Below, in pieces: positions 10,229-21,385 of a stretch of DNA of 64,000 bases. Each line of letters begins with the position of its first letter. The first letter of the stretch is position 1. The notes beneath the pieces were generated by a model. The model was not told the DNA's origin. It worked only from the letters and a program-made list of their open reading frames with translations, and did no database searches. The translations under genes were made by a program, and so were the position numbers. This DNA comes from Ilex aquifolium (lineage: Eukaryota; Streptophyta; Magnoliopsida; Aquifoliales; Aquifoliaceae), in NCBI GenBank assembly GCA_951799425.1, contig OX637401.1, forward strand, positions 21,800,001 to 21,864,000, read 5' to 3'.

Positions 10229-12036
10229 GAACTTTGAAGCATAGTTTTAAAAATCGGTCCGGACATCAACCCGGTAAAGAGACCGGGTCAATAGGTTACT
10301 GGTTCAACCGTTGGGTCACTGGTCGAACCGGTTAAATAATAAAAAAAAAAAATTATAAATAAGTTAAAAATCACAATAATTATGAAAATAGTATGCTTAA
10401 TGTATATTAGATCAAACAAAACTCCAAAATCATCAAAATTGTATCCCATATCAAATAATTAAGTTCTTCCAATTTCAAAGTTCCAACACCTAATAGTATA
10501 ACCAACTACAAAATTACAAATACAAATCAACTAATAGCATAATATAAGAACCGAATGAATCTTCAAATCAAGTAATTGCACAATTACAAACATATTATAA
10601 TAGCATTCATCAAAGAATATCTTTACTATTTCTCTGTCGAGTATCTAGAATTGCTTTTTCTATGATTAATCTTTACTCTTTTTTTTTTTTTTCCAGACAG
10701 GCCTGCCTATACAACTGAACCAAAAAAAATCAAAGAATCAACAACTTCCTCGTTAATACTTTGCACCCCTGTTGATAATGCAACAACAACATCCAGGAAT
10801 ATTCAATAGAGGGGAAAAATCAGCAGAACCCCAATTCTGCACAGCCCAATTAACAAAAAAATCAGCCAAATAATTGGCTTCCCTGTACACATGAATTAGG
10901 CTGAACAACCTCATATAGGAGAGAGAGAGAAACTTAATACCTGAGAGGAGAGAGAAGGATGAAGATCTGTTGTGGCCTGTGAGTCGAAATCTCAAGGATC
11001 TACTATTTGAGTCTTCAGAAGAATTGATTCGAAGAGATGAATGTATTTGAATTTTGAGTACTTCAATTTCGATAATCAATAGTTCGAATGAGCTTGGTGA
11101 TCAGTGATGTGCTGTTGAGGCCTGAGCCAAGTATAGAGCGAGCACAGAGGCAGAGGGAGATCGTCGCTGAACAGAGCAGAGGACAATCGTCGTTGAACAG
11201 AGAAGAGGGCAACGAAATAAAATTTTGGGCAAAAATGCTCTAGAACTTCATTTTTATAGCTGTCAAATTGAACCGTCCAGTTTGATCCAAACCGGCCTAG
11301 ACTAGGCCTGTCAAAATCTAACACGACACGAATCGATACGGATTAAGCGGGTTTGGGTGAGACCTTAACGGGTTCGGGTGATAAACGAGTCAACCCGTTT
11401 AATAAACGGGTCGTGTTCGGGTGAGACATGTCAACCCGTTTATAACCCGTTTAATCAATTTAAATAAAATTAATATAATAATAAATTAATAATTATTTTA
11501 AAAAAATTGGTCAAATTTTTTTTTTTATTTTTAATGACAGCTACACAGAAAATATATAAAGTTATTTTTCCCTAACCCTAATCTATTTCCATCGCTGAAC
11601 GGCTGAACGTTGGGTTGCGCCTCCAGCCTCCAGCCTCCAGCCTCTACACTTTTTCTCTCTTTCTTTCTTTCTCTCTCTCTCTCTCCAAGCTTAGTTGTTG
11701 CTCCTCTCCATCTACGCTGAACTGAACTGAACGTTGGGCTGAAGCTTGATCGCTGACCAGTGACCACGGAGCTCGCTGAACCAAACGGAGCTTTCTCTCT
11801 ATCTCCAAGCTTGAGTCGCTGACCACGGTAAATCTTTTTTAGATCGGTATTTTAGTGTGATTTTAGATGTATTTCAGATCTGTATTAGTTGATTTTAGAT
11901 CTGTATCAGTGTGATTTTAGATATATTTTAGATGTATTTCAGATCTGTATCATATCTGTATCTATCTCCAAAAACCCTAAATTTTCTCAAAAGCTTCTGA
12001 AATCAACAATGATTTGATCCATCAACACCCCCACAA

Positions 12037-12436
12037 ATGGGTTCATCCGGAAAAACCTTTTGCCTCTTCTTTTTATTTCTGGTCCTCTTTACCAATCTTG
12101 AGCTCATCCCACCAGCTAAATCTGCTCCTGATAACACCAACTTGGTGTACAAGGGATGTGCAAAGCAGTCTTTATCAGATCCAACTGGGGTTTATTCTCA
12201 AGCCTCTCAGCTCTTTTTGGTTCTTTGCTTGCACAGTCCTCAAAGGCCAAGTTTTTCAAGACTACTACTGGTAGTGGCCAAACCAAAATCTCTGGTCTCT
12301 TTCAATGTAGAGGTGACCTCAGTAATGTTGACTGCTACAACTGTGTAAGCAAGCTACCAATACTCATTGACAAGCTCTGTGGTAAACCCGTTGCTGCAAG
12401 AATCCAACTTTTAGGGTGCTACATGCTCTATGAGGT
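12037..12436 (+). pseudogene. PDLP/DUF26 cysteine-rich protein gene fragment inside hAT
   Basis: From an ATG at 12037 the frame gives a hydrophobic signal peptide (about residues 8-32) and then the start of a Gnk2/DUF26 domain. After a 1-nt loss near 12200 the domain continues in the next frame, with the family-typical 'CRGDLSNVDCYNCVSKLP' and a following 'GCYMLYEV', where similarity stops at a TGA. The first DUF26 unit is cut short; the second unit, membrane helix and tail of a plasmodesmata-located protein are missing. It lies in sense orientation in the putative leader intron of the hAT transposase, so transcription of the transposon would include it. Captured exon, not a working gene. Confidence 0.75.
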
Positions 12437-12952
12437 CTGATGTCTGACGGTGAAGACATCATCTCAAGACCTTAGTTCGATGCCTAGTTTGGCATTGAGA
12501 ATAGTTATATTTAAATTGGGTTGACTGAAAAATTAGGATTGATCTTTACTTTCCTTGTGATAATTCCGTGTTTTTAACTGTTTTAATATGTAGTTGTCAA
12601 ATAATTTTACATAATGGTTATAAACCAAAGCTTGAGTTCATAACTTAAGAATTAACAAATCTACAGTTACTCCTAATTTCTCCTTAGTTTCCAATGAGCA
12701 CATTGATGTTACCCATCTTGATCATTGAGGTCCCAAATGAATCAAACTTAGTTATTCATGAACAAGTTGAGATTTGTTTATATAAAAGAACCAATTAAAT
12801 ACACAAGATTCTAACCATAACTTAGACCTTTTTGCTTTCTCACATTTATTTATTTTCAATTTTTCAAGTATTTAATGTTTGTCAATTTTTCAAGTATTTA
12901 ATTTAATTTTTCAAGTATGTGTTTTTAATTCTTTCGTGTTTGTCTTAAACAG

Positions 12953-15175
12953 ATGGATTATTTCGAACACATTATAGTTTCTGATGAAGAAGATCAGGTC
13001 GAGCATGAATCTAAGTTAGTTGCAGCTCCAACAACACATACATCAACTGGTACAACTACATAAAAAGGTAAATCTAATCGTACGCGACAAAAGACTTCAA
13101 TAGTATGAAAATACTTTACAGAATTAAATGAAAAATATCCAGACTGCAAGAAGCGTGCTGCATGTAATATTTGTGGTATCAAATATATATGTGATTCTAG
13201 TCATGGAACTGGTAATATGCATACTCACATGGAAAAATCTGTGAAAAAAGACACCAAGGATATTGGACAATTACTTCTAAGTCAAGGTCAAGGATCTATG
13301 CTAATATGATCCACAAAATTTGATCCTGAAAAGTTTCGTGAGTTAGCGGTTGAGGCAATACTTAAGCATGATTTACCATTTCAATTTGTCCAATATGATG
13401 GTATTAGAACAATGTTCAAGTATGCTTATGAGAATATCAAGATACCTTCTAGGAATACTGCAAAGTCAGATGTGTTAAAAATGTATAAGAGAGAGAAGGA
13501 TAAACTTAAAATTGTGTTGGGTTCCCTTCCTGGAAGAATTTGTTTGACATCTGATTTGTGGACTTTTATATCGACTGATGGATCTGTTTCTCTCACAGCC
13601 CATTATGTTGATCTAGATTGGAAGTTGCAGAAATTTTTTTTGAACTTTTGTCTCATGCCCCCTCCCCATACTGGTATTGCATTGTCTGAGAAAATTTATA
13701 CATTTTTGACTGATGGGGGAATTGAAAGGAAATTATTTTCTTTGACTTTGGATAATGCTTCTAGTAATGATTGTTTTGTTGAATTGTTGAAGAGTCAACT
13801 TAACCTTAAAAATGCTCTCATGAGGGATGGTGAGTTCTTCCATGTTCGGTGTTGTGCACATATTCTTAATTTGATAGTCCAAGATGGACTTAAAGAAATT
13901 GATGAATTAGTGATAAAAATTTGAGAAAGCATCAAATATGTTAAAGGTTCATCGGGAAGGAAAAAGAAGTTCATGGATTGTGTTGCTCAAGTTTCATTAG
14001 AGAGTAAAAAAGGTTTGCGAGGAGATGTTCCAACTAGGTGGAACTCAACTTATATTATGCTTGACAGTGCACTTTTTTATCGTCGTGCATTTATTCATTT
14101 ACAGTTGAGTGATTCTAATTATAGACATTGTCCTTCCCAAAAAGAATGGAGCAAAGTAGAGAAGATTTCTAATTTGTTGAGGGTGTTTCATAAAGTTACT
14201 TGCTTATTCTTTGGTACAACATATCCCACAGCTAATTTGTACTTCCCCCAAGTGTTCCTAATTCAACATACTTTGAAGGAGGCATTGACAGATAATGATA
14301 GTTTTATGAGGATAATGGGAAGTCATATGTATGCCAAGTTTGACAAGTATTGGTCAAAATATAGTGTGATTCTTTCAATTGCTATCATCTTAGATCCTCG
14401 GTACAAAATTCAGTTTGTAGATTGGGCTTATTCAAAACTTTATGGTGGTGATTCCTATAAGTTCAAGTGTGTTCAGGATACTTTATTACAGCTCTTTGAA
14501 TTGTACTCTGTCAACTTGTCACATGTTGTTCCAAGTACTTCAAGTAGTGAGAAACAAGTTAGCGAGACTCATGGTCTTAATGATTCCGAAAACATTTTTC
14601 AGGTAAAATATAATTTAGTTTGTTTGAATTGAATGTGATCAAGGTAGTTTATTGTATATTCGTAATGATTTTGTACAAAATGTAGGATTTTGAAAAACGT
14701 GAAGAAGAAGATTATCTTGTTTCTCGAGTGACTGAGTTATAGTTGTATTTTAATGAAAAAAGGCTTGATCGAAAGAAGGACTTGGATATTCTAACTTTTT
14801 GGAAAGGAGAGCAGTTTTGGCACCCTATATTGTCTCGATTGGCTTGTGATGTGATGACAATTCCTATTTCTGCAGTTGCATCTGAATCTGCATTTAGTAT
14901 CGGTGGTAGAGTTTTGAATAAGTATCGAAGTTCACTTTTACCAGAAACTGTCCAAGCTTTGATTTGTACTAGAGATTGGATTCATGGGAAGAGCAGTAAG
15001 TTTGATTCCATTTTACTAGTATTATTTTTCTCATTATACTAATTCTTGTGATCATTGATTCATTTATATTTTGCTGTGCTTAGTTGTAGATGATTCTAGT
15101 GATGATTCGGAAGGGGAAATAGATGATGATGTTTTCAATCAAAATATGAAGTCTAATAAAGCTATGTCCGCTTAA
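12953..15175 (+). pseudogene. hAT-superfamily transposase, nonsense-riddled
   Basis: One continuous frame from ATG 12953 shows a BED zinc finger (Cys and His residues in 'CNICGIKYICDSSHGTGNMH', about residues 75-95). It is followed by an RNase H-like catalytic region ('LTSDLWTF', 'LTLDNASSND', 'RCCAHILNLIV', 'PTRWNSTY') and, after a short intron (14603-14685), the C-terminal dimerisation domain ('PISAVASESAFSIGGRVL'). A second intron (14996-15089) precedes an acidic tail ending at TAA 15173-15175. In-frame stops lie at 13061 (TAA), 13106 (TGA), 13307 (TGA), 13922 (TGA) and 14740 (TAG), but there is no frameshift. So the gene died by point mutation and is otherwise full length (about 680 codons). 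The start follows an AG splice acceptor at 12951-12952. Confidence 0.88.
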
Positions 15176-16302
15176 TGTTCTAATTCTATATCTATCATTG
15201 ATCATGACTAAAGAGAAGTAATGTCAAATTTTTGGTATTTATCTAGTTATGGGTCTATTTAATTATTAATGTTATATAATATTTCATTTTAATTTGTGTA
15301 GGGCATTGGAATTTGGTTATTGAATCTGCTCGTTGTCGTGGAGGTGAAAATTTGATATCTTTCATGGGATTTTGTGAATCATGGAATTTGTGGTTGTTTG
15401 AGATTGTGGTTTGTAATATGATTGTATTTATGATTTGTAATATGGTTGTTGGTGGAATTTGGATATTTTGGATTGTAGTTTGTACTTTATAATATGGTGT
15501 GGTATGGTATGACTCATATGAGATATATCTAAATATCACATTTATTTGTGTTAGTTTGTTAGTTTTATAAAGATATATAACATTTTTAAATAAACAGATA
15601 AATGGTTAAACGGATGGTTTATCATGTTAAATGGGTGAAACGGGTGGTAAACAAGTAAATGAGTTAAACGAGTGGTTTACCGTGTTAGCCTGACCCAACC
15701 CAACTCGACTCGTTTAAAATTAGACGTGTTAAAAAAGTCGTGTCGTGTTACTCGTTTATTAAACTGTTCGTGTTCGTGTTTCGATTTTTTACCCGTTTAT
15801 TAAACGTGTCGTGTACGGGTTTACATGTTTTTCACCCGCCACCCGTTTAACCGGACACGTAACCGTTTAACCCGACACATTTGACATCCCTAGTCGGGAC
15901 GGTGAATTATATAGAAAATCGGCCGGTTCAGCGGGTTCTTACTGGTTCTTTTGCTCAAACGATTTGATAGCTAAATCGGCCCGGTTCATGCTCCGGTTCA
16001 CCGAGTCAACCCGCCGGGCCGGGCCGGGCTTTAAAACACTGCTTTGAAGTCACCCTTCTGACAGTCTTGTGGGCATTGTGAAACTGTTTGGCTCTGGGAC
16101 AAGGAGTTTTAGATGTTTAAAGTTAAATTTTAGGAGCGGTCAAGAGCCTTATAATTCCACCGGTAAGGGCCTAACGGGGTGGCTACTAGCCGCTCTTCCT
16201 TGCCCCCACCCTTTTCATAATCAACAAAATATATATATATCGCCTCATGTAAAATTAAATCCACTATATTCTAATGCTTGTAAAATTGGACATCCCCTCG
16301 TC

Positions 16303-16744
16303 TTTTAAAGTATGCTCTTTACTTCTATTTGGTCTTTTAAGTTTTAATTGCAACATGCAAATCTTTGGAGTTTTAATTAAATTTCAACTTTGTTTTTACA
16401 TTAAAATTTGTCAATTTATTATGACGATATGGTCTGCTGTGACCAACACATGACTTAGGTAAGGAGGTATATTTGTCTGGTGAAAAATATATTATGTGTA
16501 GGCAAGAAATCTTATTTTATTTTATTTTATTTTTAGAATAAAAAACAGAAAACAAACTCGAAAAAAAAAAAGATTGTTGGACAAATATAGCCTTGTGGGC
16601 AAGTTCTATGCCATATTTCTATCGGAATAAATTAATAGATCTGGATAGAAGAACTGAATTGAAACTCAAATAAAACTTCAAGGATGTAATTGCATCAATT
16701 AAAACTTTATGGACCAAATATAAATTATATGCATACTTTAAGGG
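16303..16744. mobile_element. Small element with long inverted repeats
   Basis: About 120 bp at the left ('aaagtatgc...atttggtc...agttttaattg') reappears inverted at the right end of a ~440-bp interval. It is non-coding. No convincing target duplication was found. The inverted repeats share vocabulary with the element at 32211-32778, but family membership is not established. Confidence 0.45.
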
Positions 16745-17479
16745 TATAAATTATAAATTACCTTTACTGTTAAAAGTGATAATGGATTTAGGGCTGGGCC
16801 AGATTTAGGCCGGGCCATTCTGTATGATTACACAATTTTAAATTGGCCCATGTCCAAATTGGGGCCAGGTTTACCTATTCCCAGCCCAGCTCTTGGGCCA
16901 ATCTTATAACATAGGCCTAGGTGGCATGTCCACTTTAAAGAACATTTATTCTCACTCAGTTAGTTTCAAATTATTTAGAATAAATAAAAATAAGAAAACA
17001 ATATGATTTTTTTCTACCAAAAAAGTGAAGAGTTGAATGCCTACAATAGCTATAATGTACAAACAGCAATTCTATAAGGACTTAATTTAGGAATCTAATT
17101 CATCGCAGCCATTCGATTACTCATGAGCTCTAAGATTAGATATAACCCACTTTTAATCTGACAGTTGTAAATGGTTAGGCCCGTTAGATTAAATCCCTAA
17201 ATTAGATTCGAACGAAAATATTTTTTGGACCTAATTCAATGCAGCTATTGAATTGAAAGTGAGTTTCACTTAACATTAGAATTTACAACTAACCCAATAG
17301 ATGGATTGAATTAAGTCTCTCATTAGATACCCAAATCAGGTCTCTATAGTATTACTCAGATCCAAATAACATCTTTCATGTACAAAAAGTAAGGACTATC
17401 ACATAACATATGAAATACGTATAGTTATAGTTATATAAATACTTATGTAAAATCAGTCCAATCTAACTTACTCTTGAAT
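16745..17479. other. Intergenic sequence without recognised features
   Basis: AT-rich; a short 'gggctgggcc' / 'ggcccagc' inverted pair lies at about 16790-16920, too degenerate to call. No coding signal. Confidence 0.5.
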
Positions 17480-17493
17480 AATTATATTCTTAT

Positions 17494-17757
17494 ACCAACG
17501 AGCAGTTGGTCTAATAGGTAAGAATTCGGATTTCATTCCTTAATGTTTGAGTTCAAATCTCCATAGCTACGACAGTTCATTGGGGCTAAACTTACTCTTC
17601 AGTGCCCAAAACACATAGTAGGACCTTAATTTTGGCCCCGACGTAAGTGCGATGGGGTCCCCTATAGATAGCTGTATGGTGCTGAGGGACAATATTCACT
17701 CACGAATATATAGAGTGATCTATCTACATATTTATTTTCTGTGCCAAAAAAAAGAAA
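17494..17757 (+). mobile_element. tRNA-derived SINE with poly(A) tail and target duplication
   Basis: The head contains an A-box-like 'agttggtctaataggt' (about 17503-17518) and a B-box-like 'gagttcaaatctc' (about 17550-17562) at tRNA-like spacing. The body ends in an A-rich tail (about 17745-17757). Flanking sequences aattatattcttat (17480-17493) and aattatattcctat (17758-17771) form a 14-bp target duplication with one mismatch, as expected of LINE-mediated insertion. The sequence differs from the SINE at 2357, so two SINE families are present. Confidence 0.8.
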
Positions 17758-17771
17758 AATTATATTCCTAT

Positions 17772-18111
17772 TAGCAGACATGCGTTTTCTTCTTCAACTT
17801 CTCTCTCTCCCCACATGTTGACATACGTAGATACTGCAAATACATATACTTTCACCCACCAACGCTCTATTGTAGCCTACTTTCTCCCCATCATCCATCT
17901 CGCAAGCTCCTTGAAGAATGGAGCTAGAAGTTTACTATATGGGAATTTTTTTTATAATAACAAAATAATATATTTAATCAATAATATATGTTGAGACCTA
18001 GATCACACAGAGCCTAAAGCGAGGGCGAGAGCGTAAAAGTAGCAAAATTCAAAAATATTTGAGAGCGGGATTTGAGAGCGTCATGTTTTAAGAAGTTAAA
18101 TTTTATATGAG
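17772..18111. other. AT-rich intergenic sequence
   Basis: No gene, RNA or bounded repeat recognised between the SINE and the following MITE. Confidence 0.55.
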
Positions 18112-18305
18112 CAATGTTACATAGACTTAAAAATTTGACTTGATGATGTAGTTGTTATATTTGTCATTATTTACTGTGGGCCCCAGTATTTATTAGGACC
18201 CACTATCTATTCAATAGTAGTGATTCATCAAATTAAATTTTTAAGTCAGTTTTTTAAGTCTATTTAGTATTTTTTAAGTTAATTTTTTAAGTCTATTTAG
18301 CATTT
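18112..18305. mobile_element. Small MITE (~194 bp)
   Basis: The left end (aatgttacatagacttaaaa) and the inverted right end (aatgctaaatagacttaaaa) agree over about 20 bp. The right terminal motif is itself duplicated in tandem (18250-18305). No target duplication was found. The termini recall those of the MITE at 25596-25752. Confidence 0.5.
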
Positions 18306-18597
18306 TCTATTTTATGTTGTAAATAGAGTTAATTTCTATTTTATGTTAATTTTAAATTAAGATAAACTTAATTTCTATTTTGTACAAATATATTATAAAT
18401 GAGTAAAAAAAATCTCGATTGAAAAAAAAAAAAGAAAAAGAAAAAGAAGAGTTAATTTCTATTTCAATGCCTTTGGCTTGAATGAAAAAAAAGAGATCTC
18501 CACATGCCTAGAAAAGGCAGTAGTTCTTTCCATCTCTCTTCAGCTTTCTAACGTGGCTGCTGGCTGGAAATCTTTTAATAAATATGAGTATAGCCAG

Positions 18598-18814
18598 TAG
18601 GGGTATCAAACGTGTCGTGTTCGTGTGATCTATATGTCGTGTTATGCGTATCGTGTCATTGTTATTCGTGTTAAGACCTACTAAAAAAATATATATTTAT
18701 TATGTTCTGAGTATTAAATATTAGTTTAGACTATTTATTATGCGTATTTAATAATCGTGTCAATTTTATAATCGTTTGTGTTGAGTTCGTATCAACGGGT
18801 CAGAGTCACCCCTA
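18598..18814. mobile_element. hAT-type MITE (217 bp)
   Basis: Left end taggggtatcaaacgtgtcg and right end complement of taggggtgactctgaccc, with 'cgtgtcgtgttcgtgt' sub-terminal motifs as in the 4171 element. The flanks are not an 8-bp duplication. Instead the adjacent bases form an inverted pair, gccag/ctggc, so the insertion boundary has probably been altered. Confidence 0.6.
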
Positions 18815-19550
18815 ACTGGCGGCCCAAGTAATGGAGTTCAAAATTTTATTGGTACAGTTCTTTTAATTATAGTATATTAAAATTTGTGAATTTATTTGTA
18901 TTAATTCGCAAATTTATGATGGATTCACTCTCAACTCGCAAATTCACGCACAAAACTTGAGAGTGTGAGTGTGTGTGGACGAATAATGTGACTCAATTTG
19001 AGACACCACATGTGAGAATCCATATTTCTCAAATATGTTTATTAGCAATCAAATCAAATAAAAAAACAAATTAGAAGATTTTTAATATAGTATGAATAAG
19101 TATATTAGACCTGTGATAAGAAATATAGAGATTAAGTTGTATCTGAATATGTTTGTGTTACATTATTTTATCCTATGTAATCAATTATCAGGTGACAATT
19201 TTCAGTGAATAATAATGTAGCTTTTCAGTCTGTAAATGAAGGTATGGTGTTTGACATAGGTACGTTGTATCGAATCACATTATATTTTTGTGTTTTGTGT
19301 ATTTTTTTTTTAGATTCTTATCTCCCAACTTATGATATCAATGTTAATTTTTGTTGTGTAAAACGAACAAATTATACCAATAATTTAACATTGGTTTGTA
19401 ATACTTTCAATACATTTGCGATTGTTCTCAACTACTTTTTATATTCTAAAAATATTGTATGATAATCTCATTATCAATTCATAAAATAGGGTTTAGTTAA
19501 GATATCCAAATTAACAGTGATACCCCCCACCTCCACCCCACCTGCACCGA
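18815..19550. other. AT-rich intergenic sequence
   Basis: Only short chance open frames, with no recognised domain. It ends in a C-rich stretch that served as the target for the next element. Confidence 0.55.
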
Positions 19551-19558
19551 CCCCTAAC

Positions 19559-20355
19559 TAGGGATGGCAGTGGACCGAAGCGGGGGCAGGGGGTGTAGTC
19601 TCCATCCCCATACCCGCTTAAAAAAACTCTGTCTATCCCCGGTCCACCCCCGTTAACGGATATAGTTTTCATCCCCATCCCCGTCCCCTGGTAAATTTGT
19701 AGTCTCCGCCCGCGGGTAAATTTGTAATCCCCGCCTTCACCCCCGCCCCCGTCTACCTTACCCGCCCCAACTCAAGCCCAAGCCAAAGCCAATATAATCT
19801 AAAATGCTAAATAAATTTAGCATTCTAAATAATCTAACATAATTATAGAATATCATAACATAATTAAAAGTTTGTCATTTACAATATAATCCAACATAAT
19901 ATAATTAAAACTTTGTTTATAACATAATCCAACATAATATAATTAAAAGTTTGTCTCTCATGTAAATCCAACATAACATCATTCAACACAATATAATGTA
20001 ACATAATATAATCCAACATAAAAAAACATAAAAACACAAAGATCTACACTTTTACAAGTCAAAAACATAAAAAAAAATTCAAAAAATAAAACAATTTTCA
20101 AAAGAAAAAATTATATAATAATATGTAGATTTGTATTTACAGCAACATGTATATATACATAAAATAATAATAATAATAACGGGTAAAGCAGGGTGGGGAG
20201 GAGGCAGGGTGGGGGTAAGTGTTAGTTCATCCCCGCACGGGTTTATACGGGTATTCCCGTATATGTCCACCGTCCAATACGTACGATCCATCCCCGGTCC
20301 AAACGAAGTGGGTTTGAACGAATACCCATTTGTACCTGGTCCACTGCCATCTCTA
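19559..20355. mobile_element. Non-autonomous hAT element (797 bp) in a CCCCTAA tract
   Basis: Left end tagggatggcagtggacc and inverted right end tagagatggcagtggacc match at 17 of 18 positions. A perfect 8-bp duplication cccctaac flanks the element (19551-19558 and 20356-20363). The sub-terminal 200 bp on the left and 150 bp on the right are rich in 'ccccg.cccc' and 'cgggtt' motifs, and the centre is AT-rich. No transposase. The target lies in a short ccccta(a)-type repeat that continues to about 20380. Confidence 0.85.
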
Positions 20356-20363
20356 CCCCTAAC

Positions 20364-20801
20364 CCCTAACCCCTAACCCCTCTTTGTCTCTGGGTGTATA
20401 TACTGTGTGTGGTCATGGTGACAGTTTAAATTTTGGTAAACAAATCCAAGTTCTTTGTTAGTATGTAGTGATACACTAGAAAAAAATGCAGACCCAATGC
20501 TTATGAATGCTTCTTAAAATGAATCAAGCTCATGGGATGAGGCATGAAGCCCCATGACAAAGTCTTTCTAATTAACTAATGATTTAACCTTGATTATATA
20601 TATATATTTCATCTTGACGTTATTAAAGTAAGAAAATTAGGGAGGATAGGAATGGGTAGTAAATATGGAAACTTTGATATTTTGGTAAGATGGAAATGAA
20701 AAACATAAACTATAATGACAAAAATTAGAATCCAATAAGATTAAATTATAATTTAATAAGAACAATGTTATTAAATAACGAGGTTCACCTTCCAAATTTA
20801 T
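20364..20801. other. AT-rich sequence before the copia LTR
   Basis: Starts with a few ccccta-type units and then ordinary AT-rich DNA. No coding signal. Confidence 0.5.
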
Positions 20802-21357
20802 TGTGTGTGACTTGTATTTCAAATCTCCATTAGATTTTATTTGGAGATTTTTTTATGGGCAGCCGCTAATTTAATTGGTATGCGTTTGTTTTATGTACAA
20901 ACTCAATGACCCATTGTCATGATTATCATGGATGTCTATGCTAGCAAGGGTATTTGTTTCTAACATAAATTGGAGAACTCATGTTTCTTGTCCAACACGT
21001 AATGGACTTTGGGGAAAAAGACTTTTGACTTTTCAAAGCTAGGTTCCTTTGTCCAGAAGGTGGGGGAATTGATAAAGGTTTGGTCTTCAGCGGCTTGCGG
21101 AGTGATGACGTCTACGAGTTCTTCCTTTTGCCAAAAATTATTTGGTTTGCTCTATTTTTGTGTTGGTCCAATAATTTTTATAATATTGGAATAGAGTGTG
21201 TGGTTATTTTCTCATTGATTTGTTTCAAGAACTTTATAATCTCTAACCTTTAATAGTGAACGTAGGCTTACTTGTTGAGTCGAACCATGTAAATCTCTGT
21301 GTTCTTTTTTTCTATTTCGTTTCGTTATTGTTTTGCTTGTGGATTTGGTTCATAACA
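20802..21357 (+). repeat. Copia 5' LTR
   Basis: Starts tgtgtgtgacttg and ends near ...cataaca just before the primer-binding site. Its first ~310 bp align throughout with 25503-25955 (shared long words such as 'ctagcaagggtatttgttt' and 'aaaaagacttttgac'), apart from a MITE inserted in the 3' copy. Confidence 0.8.
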
Positions 21358-21385
21358 AATTGGTATTTGAACTATTGGTTTCAGG

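Larger units (their letters stand above)
11303..15892 (+). mobile_element. Inner hAT element with decayed transposase (4.6 kb)
   Basis: The left terminus reads taggcctgtcaaaa and the right terminus is the complement of tagggatgtcaaat. Many 'cgggt', 'gtcgtgtt' and 'aaacggg' motifs sit within 300 bp of each end. The flanking octamers gcctagac (11295-11302) and gtcgggac (15893-15900) match at only 5 of 8, so the target duplication has decayed or the exact end is off by a base. It contains a transposase gene (12953-15175) with a likely 5' leader exon (about 11560-11827), a leader intron ending at 12952 and a captured host-gene fragment. Confidence 0.75.
10240..16041. mobile_element. Outer hAT-like element, split by a nested hAT
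   Basis: The left end begins catagttttaaaaatcgg and the right end is the complement of cagtgttttaaagcccgg. Both are followed by sub-terminal 'ccgg/ggttcaaccgg' motifs. A perfect 8-bp duplication ctttgaag flanks the element (10232-10239 and 16042-16049). Without the nested element at 11303-15892 its own length is about 1.2 kb, and that part has no transposase, so it is non-autonomous. TIR form and octamer duplication place it in hAT. Confidence 0.8.

Noticed and set aside
17494-17570. A tRNA gene
   Set aside because: Same reasoning: promoter boxes are followed by a long unrelated body, a poly(A) tail and a target duplication.
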